Assembly (NCBI RefSeq): GCF_000284375.1
Contig: NC_017249.1
Span: 9,143,385-9,207,384 of the forward strand
DNA length: 64,000 bases
Direction of reading: 5' to 3'
Origin: Bradyrhizobium japonicum USDA 6
Lineage (GTDB): Bacteria > Pseudomonadota > Alphaproteobacteria > Rhizobiales > Xanthobacteraceae
Part shown: positions 54,393 to 63,509 of the stretch, piece by piece
Position numbering within the stretch: the first letter of the stretch is position 1
Layout of the letters: each line of letters opens with the position of its first letter
Notes under the pieces: generated by a model
What the model was told of the DNA's origin: nothing
The model's database searches: none
Seen by the model: only the letters and a program-made list of their open reading frames with translations
Translations under genes and position numbers: made by a program

Positions 54393-54632
54393 ATGAACAG
54401 CGAGTCGCAGCTGCGCGAGAAGCTTCGGAAGATCGAGGCGTTGTTCGTGGGGGCCGGAACTGCTGGTGAGCGCCATGCGGCGGAAGCCGCGCTGCAGCGG
54501 GTGCGGGCCCGGGTCGAGGAACTCGCTCGCCACGATCCACCAATCGAACAGCAATTCTCACTTCCCGACCAGTGGTCTCGGCACCTTTTTCTGGCGCTTT
54601 GCCGCCGATATGGGCTGCGGCCGTTTCGTTAG
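54393..54632 (+). pseudogene. Hypothetical protein, N-terminal fragment
   Basis: MNSESQLREKLRKIEALFVG, GTAGERHAAEAALQRVRARV and DQWSRHLFLALCRRYGLRPF are the start of a common bacterial protein of unknown function with a DUF2786-type N-terminal helix region. It ends abruptly at a junction with the convergent gene. Confidence 0.65.
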
Positions 54633-55125
54633 CTTTGAGCGTCTTCAGCAGCCAGCGTTCGACATCATGACCGGACAGCAAGTACGGCAAGACGGCTTCG
54701 CTCGATTCCAAGCAGTCCCTGAGGCCGGCAAAGAATATCTTGGCAGCGGCATCCAACGGCGACAGCGCGCTGTTGTGTCGTCTACAAAGGCAGTTCGCGG
54801 TGAGATTCTTTGGAGCCAGCGCCTTTGTTTCGCCTGCTTCGAGCCAAGGCAGTCCAGAGGCCGTGAAATTACCGTCCCCGCGAAGTATTTCGATCACAGC
54901 CTCGCTGATCAGATGCTCGCCGGAGATTGGCGCTTCGCAATTTCCCAGCTCCTGCATGTAACAGCGTTCAAGTGTCGTACTGGGCGAGCCGGATCGAAGG
55001 TCAAGCCCTGAAGCCGGCTTGTGCCATCGAACACCATCAAAACAGCAGGAAGCCGATTGTCGCCCCGATCGACAACGACAAGGTGCCACCTTCATTTCCT
55101 CAAGTCTGCGCTTGGCTTCACCCAT
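54600..55125 (-). pseudogene. SEC-C / HNH-like zinc protein, C-terminus replaced
   Basis: MGEAKRRLEEMKVAPCRCRS followed by GRQSASCC is a SEC-C-type zinc motif. GEHLISEAVIEILRGDG and NLTANCLCRRHNSALSPLDA resemble an HNH-like region. After LLKTLKANE the frame enters the reverse strand of the 54393 gene, so the natural end is lost. Role unknown. Confidence 0.6.
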
Positions 55126-55146
55126 CGGAGTGACCCCCAGCGGCAG

Positions 55147-55172
55147 TCTAGCCCGTCTTATTCGTAAAGGAC
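55147..55172 (+). repeat. IS1380-end-like sequence upstream of the GNAT gene
   Basis: TCTAGCCCGTCTTATTCGTA recurs at 55770 (CTAGCCCGTCTTATTCGTA) and, reversed, near 53290. The GNAT gene is therefore bracketed by two copies of the same IS1380 terminus in the same direction. Confidence 0.6.
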
Positions 55173-55188
55173 CGGCTCATGCGTCGGC

Positions 55189-55212
55189 TTTGTCAGCTTT
55201 CTGTCAGCTCGT
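55189..55212 (+). promoter_or_regulatory. tts-box-like site before the GNAT gene
   Basis: TTGTCAGCTTTCTGTCAGCT followed by CG keeps the GTCAGCTT and AGCT parts of the tts box, with changes in the middle (CTGTC for TCGAA). It is only about 22 bases before the start codon, shorter than usual. Confidence 0.5.
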
Positions 55213-55232
55213 CCAAATAGTAGCTCGTTGTG

Positions 55233-55772
55233 ATGAGAACCAATTACAACAACTGGCCCTCCGACGGGCAAAGTGTGGACCAGCAGCGCGATGCGCTGGC
55301 CGGCACTTCTGGCGCAGATGGTGCTGCTTTTACGGCCGCTTTAGCTGCTGGACCAGCGTCTTCCGCTTTTGACAAGAGGACAGGTGTGTCAGTCCGCCTA
55401 CACAGAGTAAGTAGCAATATTGGCAACGCCCAAAGTGTTTCTTTGTTTACTGATGCCAATGAACGCAATAAGGTGGGAGCGATGACCGTGGCGCCGGGGC
55501 GCAACAGTTTGCGAATTCTCAGCATAGAAAATCTCGGCCGGTCGAGGTACAAAGGGGTCGGGACGGCTATGATTGAAGTCGCCGATCATACTAGGCAGTC
55601 CGCGGGCCTTTCCAAGCTATCCCTTCTCTCTCAAGATGAAGGAGCTTCAGCATTTTTCTACAAGAAGGGATTCCGGTTTGCGGACGAGGGCAAGAATGCG
55701 GAAATGCGGACTGTCATTTCCAATCCACGATACGTCTCAGATGAAATTCTTATGGGCGAGATGGAGCGCTAG
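55233..55772 (+). CDS. GNAT-like acetyltransferase, candidate type III effector
   Basis: 179 residues from the ATG at 55233 (a GTG lies just before it). The first ~45 residues are Ser/Ala/Gly/Gln-rich, as in secretion signals. The rest has a GNAT core: LRILSIENLGRSRYKGVGTA resembles the acetyl-CoA loop (R/Q-x-x-G-x-G/A), and LSLLSQDEGASAFFYKKGFR is the usual last part. The tts-like site and flanking IS1380 ends suggest a mobile effector. A cytoplasmic acetyltransferase is the alternative. Confidence 0.65.
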   Translation: MRTNYNNWPSDGQSVDQQRDALAGTSGADGAAFTAALAAGPASSAFDKRTGVSVRLHRVSSNIGNAQSVSLFTDANERNKVGAMTVAPGRNSLRILSIENLGRSRYKGVGTAMIEVADHTRQSAGLSKLSLLSQDEGASAFFYKKGFRFADEGKNAEMRTVISNPRYVSDEILMGEMER

Positions 55773-55955
55773 CCCGTCTTATTCGTAAGAGTGCGCCTGA
55801 GGGCTGGCGAGCGTGGTGTAAAGCGCTGATGCGGCGTAGGATTCGGTTGCGAAGCCACCCCCACCTTAAACCACGCCCGCCATGACCGATGATACGATTC
55901 TGCCATCCTCGTTTCCAGCCGTTCACGCCAAGAAAGTCACAGCTGCCTTCGATGG
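55771..55955 (+). pseudogene. IS1380-family 5' end relic
   Basis: After the terminus GCCCGTCTTATTCGTAAGAG comes a leader and [26 protein letters not shown], the first 25 or so codons of the transposase. The IS21 end at 55956 stops it. Confidence 0.8.
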
Positions 55956-57001
55956 TGTCATTCGGCTTGCAATATTGACCCCCTAAGCCGGGGGATCGGC
56001 GTCCAAAATTGCCCCCCTACAGGTTGGTCTGTTGCGCTGCCTGCTTCGTAACAAAGCAGGTGGTGGAGGATGCTGGTCGTGGAGACGATTGCGCGGATTC
56101 GGCGCGAGCACTTCATCAAGGGCAAGACGATCAAGGAGATCGCCCGTGACCTGAAGGTGTCACGGAACACGGTTCGGAAGGTGCTGAGGTCGGGAGAGAC
56201 CTCCTTCGAGTATGAGCGGCAAGTGCAGCCGCGGCCAAAGCTCGGACGATGGGCAGTCGAACTTGACGGGCTGCTTGCGGCGAACGCGGCTAAATCGGCT
56301 CGTGAGCAGCTGACATTGATCCGGATCTTCGAAGAGCTGCGCGGTCGCGGCTATGACGGCGGCTACGATGCGGTGCGACGTTACGCCAGGCGGTGGAGCA
56401 AGGAACGCGGGCAATCGACCGCGGCGGCCTATGTCCCGCTGAGTTTTGCGCCAGGCGAAGCCTACCAGTTCGACTGGAGCCATGAGGTGGTGCTGTTGAG
56501 CGGAACCACCGTGGTCGTGAAGGTTGCTCACGTCCGGCTCTGCCACAGCCGTATGCTATTTGCCCGGGCGTATCCGCGAGAGACGCAGGAGATGGTGTTC
56601 GACGCCCACGACCGAGCGTTCGCGCTGTTCAAGGGCACCTGCACCCGCGGCATCTACGACAACATGAAGACCGCCGTGGAGACGATCTTCGTCGGTAAAG
56701 GGCGTCTTTACAATCGCCGGTTTTTGCAGATGTGCAGCCACTATCTGGTCGATCCAGTCGCCTGCACGCCGGCGTCTGGCTGGGAGAAGGGGCAGGTTGA
56801 GAACCAGGTCGGGCTGGTCAGGGAACGCTTCTTCACGCCGCGTCTGCGGTTCAAAAACCTCGACGAGTTAAACGCCTGGCTGCTCGACAAATGCATCACC
56901 TACGCCAAGGCTCATCGCCATCCGGAACTGGTCGATCAGACGATCTGGGACGTGTTCGAAGTCGAACGCCCTAGTATAGCGCGACGATCTGGGTCGGAAG
57001 A
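55956..57001 (+). mobile_element. IS21-family element, istA N-terminal half
   Basis: Starts TGTCATTCGGCTTGCAATAT, the counterpart of the end at 4166, with ATCGGCGTCCAAAATTG following. It ends against copy 2 of the 1,743-bp IS. Together with 4166-5658 it makes up one IS21-type element. Confidence 0.8.
56070..56970 (+). pseudogene. istA: IstA transposase, N-terminal and catalytic part
   Basis: MLVVETIARIRREHFIKGKT, then the helix-turn-helix IKEIARDLKVSRNTVRKVLR, the DDE core with YQFDWSHEVVLLSG, GIYDNMKTAVETIFVGKGRL and GWEKGQVENQVGLVRERFF. The match ends at IWDVFEVERP; the following ~15 codons come from junction sequence and the IS. The missing C-terminal part is at 5031-5625. Confidence 0.88.
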
Positions 57002-58744
57002 CGTATTGCCTCACATATCGATGCTCCCGGGCGCGATCAGTTGCCTCATTTATTTTGCTCCTGGCCTGAGTTGAGGAGGAGGCCGGGTGCGGAGATGGCC
57101 GGGGTTTCGGAGCGCCCGGCCTCCTCCGCTGGCACCTCGCACGTCATTGGGGTGTTGTGACCTCATGCCCTGGCGGCATTTTTTCTGAAGCAAACAGCAG
57201 CGCATTCGCTTGCTCGCTGCGCCAGGATTTCAACCGACGTTGAAGGGTTCGAAGAAGCTTGTTCGGATAGTCTCCAGGATATTCCACCTGCAGGCGCGAG
57301 AGCAGTTCGCTGCCGGTCCGCCAAGGCTCGGCTTCAAACCATTTTCTCAAATCTGACGTTGCCCGGATAAGCGGATCGGGACGACGCCGGCCCCTTTTAG
57401 CCTTCACGATTGGCCGATCCGTCGGGCGCGTGGCGCCGTCCTTCCAGGCCGTTCGCAGGCTTGCCAGGAAGCGATCAATCGATTGTGATGCCGCAGCAGG
57501 ATGGGCGGATGGTTGGATATCCGCGAGCGCCGCGAGGCGCTCCTGCACGTCGCGGATGTCGCGCAACAACGTGACCGGATCGAGAGCGGTATAGATTTCC
57601 TGGAGATGGTGGCGGACCGCATCAGGCGTGCGGGCGTCCGCTGACAGGCGCTGGTGGGGTGTTGCCGGCGCGCTGTATGTCTTACGTACACGAGCACCGT
57701 CGCGCTGCTTGGCTAACAGTTTGAACGAAGGTTGGAAGAAGTTTACGAACAGCCGCGCTGACCGATAGAGTTCCGCCAGTAGCTTGGCCGCCTCCAGGCC
57801 TTCGAACCTACGATAGCCGACCATCCTGCGCACGACGGCGCCGTTCTTTTGCTCGACGAACGCCTGGTCATTCTTCCGGTAGGGACGGCAACGCGTGAAG
57901 ACAATGTTGGCCGCCTCGCAGTAGGCCTTCAACGTCTCATTCATGAACACGGTGTCATTGTCCGTGTCGAAGCCGAGCAGCGCAAAAGGCAATTGCTTGC
58001 GCAATTCCGTCAGCACCGTGCTCACCAGCGTCTGTTCGCGCACGATCAGAGGTGCGCACTCTGTCCAGCCGGTAGCAATGTCGGTGAGCACGAGGGTCTG
58101 GATGAAGCTGCCGCGCGCAGATGGACCGCTATGCGCTACAAGGTCGGCCTCGACGAATCCCGGCGCCGGATCATTCCAATCTGCCGAAGTCCGTATTGGA
58201 ATACTGCGACGCAGGGAATGCCCCGCGTGCCGCCGGCGCTTGCGACCCAATTTTTCTCGAACCCGCACCAAGGCGCGGTCGATCGTCGCAGCGCTCATCG
58301 CCAAAAGTTTGGTGCGAATCTCAGGGGCAAGGTCGAGGTGCCCGTACCGTTCCATCGCCTCAATCAGCGCGGGCATTAATGCTTTCAGTCGCTTCCCGCA
58401 GATGCGGTCTGACGCCTCCCAAAGCAGCACGAGTGCGGTGTGTTCTGCTTCATTATATATCCGACGTCGCGCCCGTCGGCCCGGATGTACGCCTTCCTGG
58501 TTTCGAAGTAGACGCATCGCATGCTTCCGATGGAATCCGGTGATGTCGACGAACTCGTCCAATATCCGCGCCTTCTTCGCGCGATCCGACCGCCGATAGC
58601 GCACGCCTGCCGCCGCCGTCAGTTCCTTCCGCGTTGCCATGCTTAGCCACCCCATCTCCGCCCCTCGCTCGTTCCCGGTCCAGGGGAGCAATTTACGTGA
58701 GGCAACGGCTTAGGATCCGGTAACAATTAAGGCGAGGCAATGCG
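57002..58744 (-). mobile_element. 1,743-bp insertion sequence, copy 2
   Basis: Same length, orientation and ends as 5659-7401. Flanks (GAAGA left, GAATC right) give no target duplication. Confidence 0.88.
57144..58655 (-). CDS. DDE (integrase-core) transposase of the 1,743-bp IS, copy 2
   Basis: 503 residues with the same translated text as the 7312-5801 copy, including the D, D, E core. Two identical copies 51 kb apart in one direction allow recombination that would remove the DNA between them. Confidence 0.9.
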   Translation of the reverse strand: MGWLSMATRKELTAAAGVRYRRSDRAKKARILDEFVDITGFHRKHAMRLLRNQEGVHPGRRARRRIYNEAEHTALVLLWEASDRICGKRLKALMPALIEAMERYGHLDLAPEIRTKLLAMSAATIDRALVRVREKLGRKRRRHAGHSLRRSIPIRTSADWNDPAPGFVEADLVAHSGPSARGSFIQTLVLTDIATGWTECAPLIVREQTLVSTVLTELRKQLPFALLGFDTDNDTVFMNETLKAYCEAANIVFTRCRPYRKNDQAFVEQKNGAVVRRMVGYRRFEGLEAAKLLAELYRSARLFVNFFQPSFKLLAKQRDGARVRKTYSAPATPHQRLSADARTPDAVRHHLQEIYTALDPVTLLRDIRDVQERLAALADIQPSAHPAAASQSIDRFLASLRTAWKDGATRPTDRPIVKAKRGRRRPDPLIRATSDLRKWFEAEPWRTGSELLSRLQVEYPGDYPNKLLRTLQRRLKSWRSEQANALLFASEKMPPGHEVTTPQ

Positions 58745-59306
<562 letters not shown>

Positions 59307-59334
59307 TAAGAACCTTCTAGGCCGAACGAATCCG

Positions 59335-59520
59335 TTGGTCGGGCGGGCGGGCGGGCGAGTCTATTTGGTCGAAGAGACGTGGGAGCCGGGAGTGTCTGAA
59401 ATCGTGACGCCAATCGGCCGTAAGCGGGCAATAGATTGGCTGAGCGCCAATCCGACCCGCCGTCGTGATGCGGCTGCCACTGATCGTAAGCGGGCCGAAC
59501 GCCTTTTTAATGCGGCCTGA
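59335..59520 (+). CDS. Small hypothetical protein, start uncertain
   Basis: 61 residues if started at the TTG: VYLVEETWEPGVSEIVTPIG, RKRAIDWLSANPTRRRDAAA. Compact and basic at the end. No family was recognised; the early Gly/Arg-rich part may not be translated. Confidence 0.4.
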   Translation: MVGRAGGRVYLVEETWEPGVSEIVTPIGRKRAIDWLSANPTRRRDAAATDRKRAERLFNAA

Positions 59521-59719
59521 TCGATCTGCAAAAGACCGAGGCTGAAATACTGGCAGGCTGAGCGGCGTTAAGTCGCTCAGTCTGGCCTATCAATTTAGGT
59601 AGGCCACGCACGGCGGCTTTCTCGCTAAACTGCACTTCAGCTCCCAGCGGATTAAGGTTCATGGGAAAGCAGGGTGTGGGTTAGCCTTTATGATCCGAGG
59701 GGCTAACTTCACGGGGCAG

Positions 59720-59789
59720 TGCGGATGCCGCAGGGATAGCGCCTCTATCTAAGCCCCCCAGCCGATAAAGGCGCCGAGTCGCATCCGCG
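59720..59789 (+). repeat. X4 structured non-coding element
   Basis: GCGGATGC...CAGGGATAGCGCC and GGCGCCGAGTCGCATCCGC: the outer stem is different in sequence from other copies (GCGGATGC/GCATCCGC) but pairs perfectly. It ends 25 bases before the ATG of the 59815 gene. A separate GGTTAGCC/GGGCTAAC hairpin precedes it. Confidence 0.62.
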
Positions 59790-59814
59790 CGGCTCTTGAG
59801 CCGACGAGGAAATC

Positions 59815-60081
59815 ATGGCACCAAAGGCTAAGCCTTTAAGGCATTTGCGCGCGCGGGACATTGCTGAAGCGGTCCATTTCGCGACGCGAGTATCCTATAA
59901 AAGGTGGCCGACGGGCGTGTGGTTTGAGCTAAGAGATCGGATGGTCAGAACAGCCGACGGGCAATTCTATCTTATCGAAGATCACCCCATTAAGCTTGAC
60001 GGCCATGAAGTCGCACGGCCTTACAGTCTAGCGAGCGTCTTTGCGTGGCTGCATGATTGCCCACAACAGATTGAGCTTTGA
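59815..60081 (+). CDS. Small hypothetical protein downstream of X4
   Basis: 88 residues; GACGAGGAAATC precedes the ATG. AEAVHFATRVSYKRWPTGVW, FYLIEDHPIKLDGHEVARPY and LASVFAWLHDCPQQIEL suggest a compact alpha/beta protein. No family was recognised. Confidence 0.55.
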   Translation: MAPKAKPLRHLRARDIAEAVHFATRVSYKRWPTGVWFELRDRMVRTADGQFYLIEDHPIKLDGHEVARPYSLASVFAWLHDCPQQIEL

Positions 60082-60129
60082 ACGGCCCAAGCGGGCCGCT
60101 TTTCGTTTGTAAATTTTCCGCGCGGATCT

Positions 60130-60155
60130 TTGTCAGCTTTTGGAAAGCTAGCCCG
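60130..60155 (+). promoter_or_regulatory. Orphan tts-box-like sequence
   Basis: TTGTCAGCTTTTGGAAAGCT then AGCCCG is a closer match to the tts-box consensus than the one at 55189. No effector-like gene follows: the next + strand gene begins at 60539 and is AlpA-like. It may be left from a lost effector. Confidence 0.45.
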
Positions 60156-60167
60156 AATACTCAGCCA

Positions 60168-60327
60168 TTGAGCTTAGCGGCGCGTGGCAGGGACAGTGCG
60201 TGCCCCGGTGTACGCGAGGGGGCTAGAGCGCCGAGTCACGTCACCGCTAATCTCAATTGCAGCGCGGGCGCGGTAGGGACAACGCCCGATTCTTATCCTG
60301 ACCTGGCGCCGAGCCGTGCCCGCGTTG
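60168..60327 (+). repeat. X5a-X5b structured non-coding element
   Basis: X5a (60168-60257): outer stem ATTGAG.TTAGCGG with CCGCTAA.CTCAAT, longer than in other copies, and GGGACAGTGC/GCGCCGAGTCACG inside. X5b (60257-60327): GCAGCGCGGGCGCGG pairs with CCGTGCCCGCGTTGC, enclosing GTAGGGACAACGCC and GGCGCCGAGCC. Confidence 0.65.
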
Positions 60328-60366
60328 CTTCCGGTCGCTGAGACTGATCGCCCAAGCGTCTGGCGG

Positions 60367-60524
60367 CAACCAGTCCTGGTAGTTGCGCCACGGGCTTTCC
60401 CGGACGATACTTTCCGCCGTCAGCTTCAGTCGCTTGACGCTGGCCATGTTGAAGTTGGCGGGGCGTGGTAGGGACAGCGCCTCTAATTCCAGCTCGGGCG
60501 CGGAGTCACGTTGCCGCTAACTTC
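60367..60524 (+). repeat. Y5-X6 structured non-coding element
   Basis: Y5: CAACCAGTCCTGGTAGTTGC...GACGATAC, GTCAGC/GCTGGC arm. X6 (60451-60524): GAAGTTGGCGG pairs with CCGCTAACTTC, enclosing GTAGGGACAGCGC and GCGCGGAGTCACG. It ends 14 bases before the start codon at 60539, which has no obvious ribosome site of its own. Confidence 0.65.
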
Positions 60525-60538
60525 TACCATAGGTCCAA

Positions 60539-60856
60539 ATGGACGGTGATCATCAGCGTGACAGACCTTCGCCCGCAGAGCTGAGACGTTCGGAGCGGAT
60601 ACTACGCGCCGATCAGATCGCACCTCGGGGCCTCACTAAGGCCAACGCAGCCGCCTATTGCGGGTGCTCCAAGGACGCGTTCAACACGTGGATTAAGAAG
60701 GGCTTGGTACCGGAGGCTATCCCCGGCACTCAGCGTTGGGATCGCAAGGCGATTGATTGGTATCTGGACCGGGCGTCCGGTCTGCCTACCGGGGAGACCG
60801 CATCGAGCGATCCGCTCCCAGCCTGGCTGACCTCAGAACGGAAGGCTGGCAGATAG
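60539..60856 (+). CDS. AlpA/MerR-like excisionase-type DNA-binding protein
   Basis: 105 residues. LTKANAAAYCGCSKDAFNTW, IKKGLVPEAIPGTQRWDRKA and IDWYLDRASGL show the AlpA winged-helix order with the W-D-x-x-x-I-D-W end. Basic N-terminal tail. Directly preceded by element Y5-X6. Probably controls or excises a nearby mobile segment. Confidence 0.75.
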   Translation: MDGDHQRDRPSPAELRRSERILRADQIAPRGLTKANAAAYCGCSKDAFNTWIKKGLVPEAIPGTQRWDRKAIDWYLDRASGLPTGETASSDPLPAWLTSERKAGR

Positions 60857-60958
60857 GAGCGTACACGTCCAACCTTTTCAAGTGACTCTCGGGAGGCGCT
60901 CTATCAAAATTATACTACTGATCAGCCGGATCGCCAATGAACTTTATCCTTGCGACAA

Positions 60959-61240
60959 TTAGGGGCACTCAGGGAGTGAAAGCAAATTGTCCGGTTGAAT
61001 GCCGTCGGCCTTCGTCTTGATGTACTTGTGCCCGTTGTGGACGGCCACAATCACATCGGCCGTGCGCTTTTCCTCGACATAGAACTCCCATACACCGTTT
61101 TCGATTTCTTTGATCGTGTGATCGACGGATTGCTTCCACCTAGACCCGTCCGGGTTTACTCCGCCAACGTTTTTGATTCGCTCGTGAGGGTTCTGCCTGT
61201 CAGTCTTGTTGATGCATTGAATTCGTATGCGGCTGGTCAC
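60959..61240 (-). CDS. DUF3892-like small protein
   Basis: 93 residues from a GTG at 61240 with GGGAGAGA just upstream, the same arrangement as its paralogue at 19406; an ATG at 61255 is possible. IQCINKTDRQNPHERIKNVG, WKQSVDHTIKEIENGVWEFY and HKYIKTKADGIQPDNLLSLP. Function unknown. Confidence 0.75.
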   Translation of the reverse strand: MTSRIRIQCINKTDRQNPHERIKNVGGVNPDGSRWKQSVDHTIKEIENGVWEFYVEEKRTADVIVAVHNGHKYIKTKADGIQPDNLLSLPECP

Positions 61241-61386
61241 TCGGGTCTCTCCCATCTGCAAGAAAAAAGAGCCTCAGTGTGGACCTCGGCCGTGGGTTAG
61301 TGTGCCGACCAATCCCAGTAGGTTGCCTTGCATCCTTCTCGGCGCCGAGTCGCGCCCCCATTGCCAGGCGACCGTGACTGTGATGC

Positions 61387-61550
61387 GGCAACCAGTTCTG
61401 GTAGTTGTGCCACGGCTTTTTGCGGTGGATGTATCCTACCGACAGCCTTCTTCCCTCCCGAAGCTGGCGGTGGAGTTAGCGGCGCGCGTGGTAGGGACAG
61501 CGCTTCTTCTTCTCTCAGATTGAGCGCCGAGCCACGTGGCCGCTAACTCC
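61387..61550 (+). repeat. Y6-X7 structured non-coding element
   Basis: Y6: GGCAACCAGTTCTGGTAGTT...GTATCC. X7 (61472-61550): GGAGTTAGCGGC pairs perfectly with GCCGCTAACTCC, enclosing GTAGGGACAGCGC and GCGCCGAGCCACG. A partial relative (GGCGCCGAGTCGCGC) lies at about 61350. It ends 18 bases before the ATG at 61569. Confidence 0.66.
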
Positions 61551-61568
61551 CAACCATGGGGCCAAAGG

Positions 61569-61811
61569 ATGCATATATTCGAGCGGCACATCACGGCCCT
61601 ACGGTCGCAAGCGCTTGAGGTGCTTACAGCCAATCAGGCCCGGGCGGCCGATCAGTCTTTGAGCCTGGCAGATCGCCAAGTCGCGACATTTGATGCCGAG
61701 GAGGCTCGGGCAGTGTTAGGCATCCTCGACAGCGTGAAGCCCAATCTTAGGCCGAACGACGCGCGGCGGATCGCTGCACGCATACGCGCGCTTCTAGAGT
61801 GGGAGGGTTGA
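61569..61811 (+). CDS. Small hypothetical helical protein
   Basis: 80 residues: MHIFERHITALRSQALEVLT, ANQARAADQSLSLADRQVAT, EEARAVLGILDSVKPNLRPN and ARRIAARIRALLEWEG. All-helical, charged. The intact paralogue of the broken 18341 gene. Both copies follow a Y-type element, which suggests the element belongs to the gene's leader. Function unknown. Confidence 0.68.
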   Translation: MHIFERHITALRSQALEVLTANQARAADQSLSLADRQVATFDAEEARAVLGILDSVKPNLRPNDARRIAARIRALLEWEG

Positions 61812-61989
61812 GTGCCGCACGACTCTCTCGGGGACAAAGGCGGTCAGCCCCGGTCTTCGGCGACGGTCTGGTCAACAAGGCCTACTTAAACTCGTGAACA
61901 TCAGCGGCGAAGGAGTTCGACTAGGCAGCTCTCCGGCAATTCATGTCCTGTAGGGTAGCCAAAGTCATTTCGATGAAACGTCAGCTTTC

Positions 61990-62304
61990 TTGACCAGCAC
62001 TTTAACGTACGTATCCATCAAGTACACCGAGCGCCTGGCTGAGGCTGGCGTCGAGCCGTCTGTCAGCAGCGTCGGAGATTCCTATGACAACGCTCTTGCC
62101 GAAACCATCAACGGTCTCTACAAGGCCGAGGTGATCCATCGGCGCGGGCCATGGCGCAGCTTCGAGGCCGTCGAGTTCGCCACTCTCGAATGGGTCGACT
62201 GGTTCAACAACCGGCGGCTCCTGGAGCCCATCGGAAACATCCCGCCGGCCGAAGCCGAGCAACGCTACTACGCCATGCTGGAACAACCAGCCAAGGCGGC
62301 ATAA
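61990..62304 (+). pseudogene. IS3-family transposase OrfB, C-terminal fragment
   Basis: IKYTERLAEAGVEPSVSSVG, SYDNALAETINGLYKAEVIH and WVDWFNNRRLLEPIGNIPPA are the end of the rve core of an IS3-type OrfB, including the final catalytic Glu (AETINGLYKAE). The 5' part is missing. It is a different IS3 type from copies A-C. Confidence 0.85.
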
Positions 62305-63283
62305 CTTAAACCAAATGGCCTCCGGCAAACCCGGGGCCGTTGACTATGATTGCCGGAAAGAGCTTCAGCGAGCCTGCGAACAAACCCCTTCGCCTTTTCC
62401 TTGGGTATCGTCGTGACGACGGACATGCGCCCGTGCGACTCTTGCTTGCGGGTGCTCAACTTGGGCGCCGCTCGAGCAGGATAGCGCCGATGAGACGCAA
62501 CCTTCGCTTGCAGCATCGAGTGCAGGCCGCTTAAACTCTAGCCCCTGAGGAGCCCGACGCTCCTTTCGCCAGCCGCCTAATCAGCCTCAAATCATTTGAC
62601 AACGGACAACGGTTGCCCCGCTTGTGCGGTGCCATCAACCGGTCGGCCCTCTGCTGAGATGTTTCGTTGTCGTGCAGAACTTCGAGACTACAGACGCGAG
62701 CGATCGCCACGACGCGGCGCGAGATTCGCTGATGGTTCATGGATTTTGCTTTTAGCTCTGATGCCGGTAGCGGACTGGCTGCCGGGGTTCAGAAACCGTA
62801 ATCGTGACCGGCCAATGTGCTTTTGGGGTGCCCTTGGACACGGGCGCACCGTCCCCGCCGAACGGGGCTGTTAGCACGCTGGCCCATTGATGGCCACTGA
62901 TGCTGTCTTCGGTTTCTGAGACCCAAGCCTATGGTCGCACACAACCTAGACGGTTGCAATGTTAATATTCTACTCTAGGCGCGACGAAACCGCGCGCTTC
63001 CGTTGCAAGGCTCGACGCTGAAAGAACTTGGCCTTCCATTTGTAGATGCTGGCGTCGCTGACGCCGCCGATCTTGTTGACCTGCGACGAACGCCTTGTTC
63101 CCCACGCAGACCAAGGGCACGCCCGCTGCAGAACCTGGCACGGCAGCGCTCGACAGGGCCGGCCTCAGAAGCGCGGTCGGAAAGTGGATAAGTGTTCGGT
63201 GTGAGATTCCGCCCTGCTGATGCCACGCGCTTTGGTGTTGCGGGGCGGGCGTGGCGGGAAAGGTCGGCGCCGATCTCATGTGG
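62305..63283. other. Relic region
   Basis: No intact gene was seen. At about 63005-63090 the minus strand reads QVNKIGGVSDASIYKWKAKF, a helix-turn-helix scrap of an IS3-type OrfA. Open frames elsewhere in this stretch lack protein character. Confidence 0.4.
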
Positions 63284-63509
63284 TCAGCGATTAGCTGGCT
63301 GGTGGGGGTATGGGTCGTGGCCATATGTCCACTCGATTCTAAATTGGTGGTTTCCCTTTGAACGAGAACCTGAGCGACGTGCCCTGCCGCGGCGTCGACG
63401 GCGACGCGGTCGCCTCTTCCTCAGTGGCGTAGGGGCCGGAGTACTCAAAATTGAGCGCAACCTTCCACCGGCCTTTATGGCGCGACACGAAGTATTGAAC
63501 GCCAGCCAT
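63284..63509 (-). pseudogene. DUF2188-like protein, two frameshifts
   Basis: From 63509: MAGVQYFVSRHKGRWKVALN, FEYSGPYATEEEATAS; then, one frame over, AVDAAAGHVAQVLVQRE; then in the third frame IEWTYGHDPYPHQPANR and a stop at 63284. This is the order of DUF2188 (YegP-like) proteins of about 75 residues. Confidence 0.7.

Noticed and set aside
61975..62000. tts-box-like CGTCAGCTTTCTTGACCAGC
   Set aside because: The right half does not fit AAAGCT and the sequence runs straight into an IS3 fragment.
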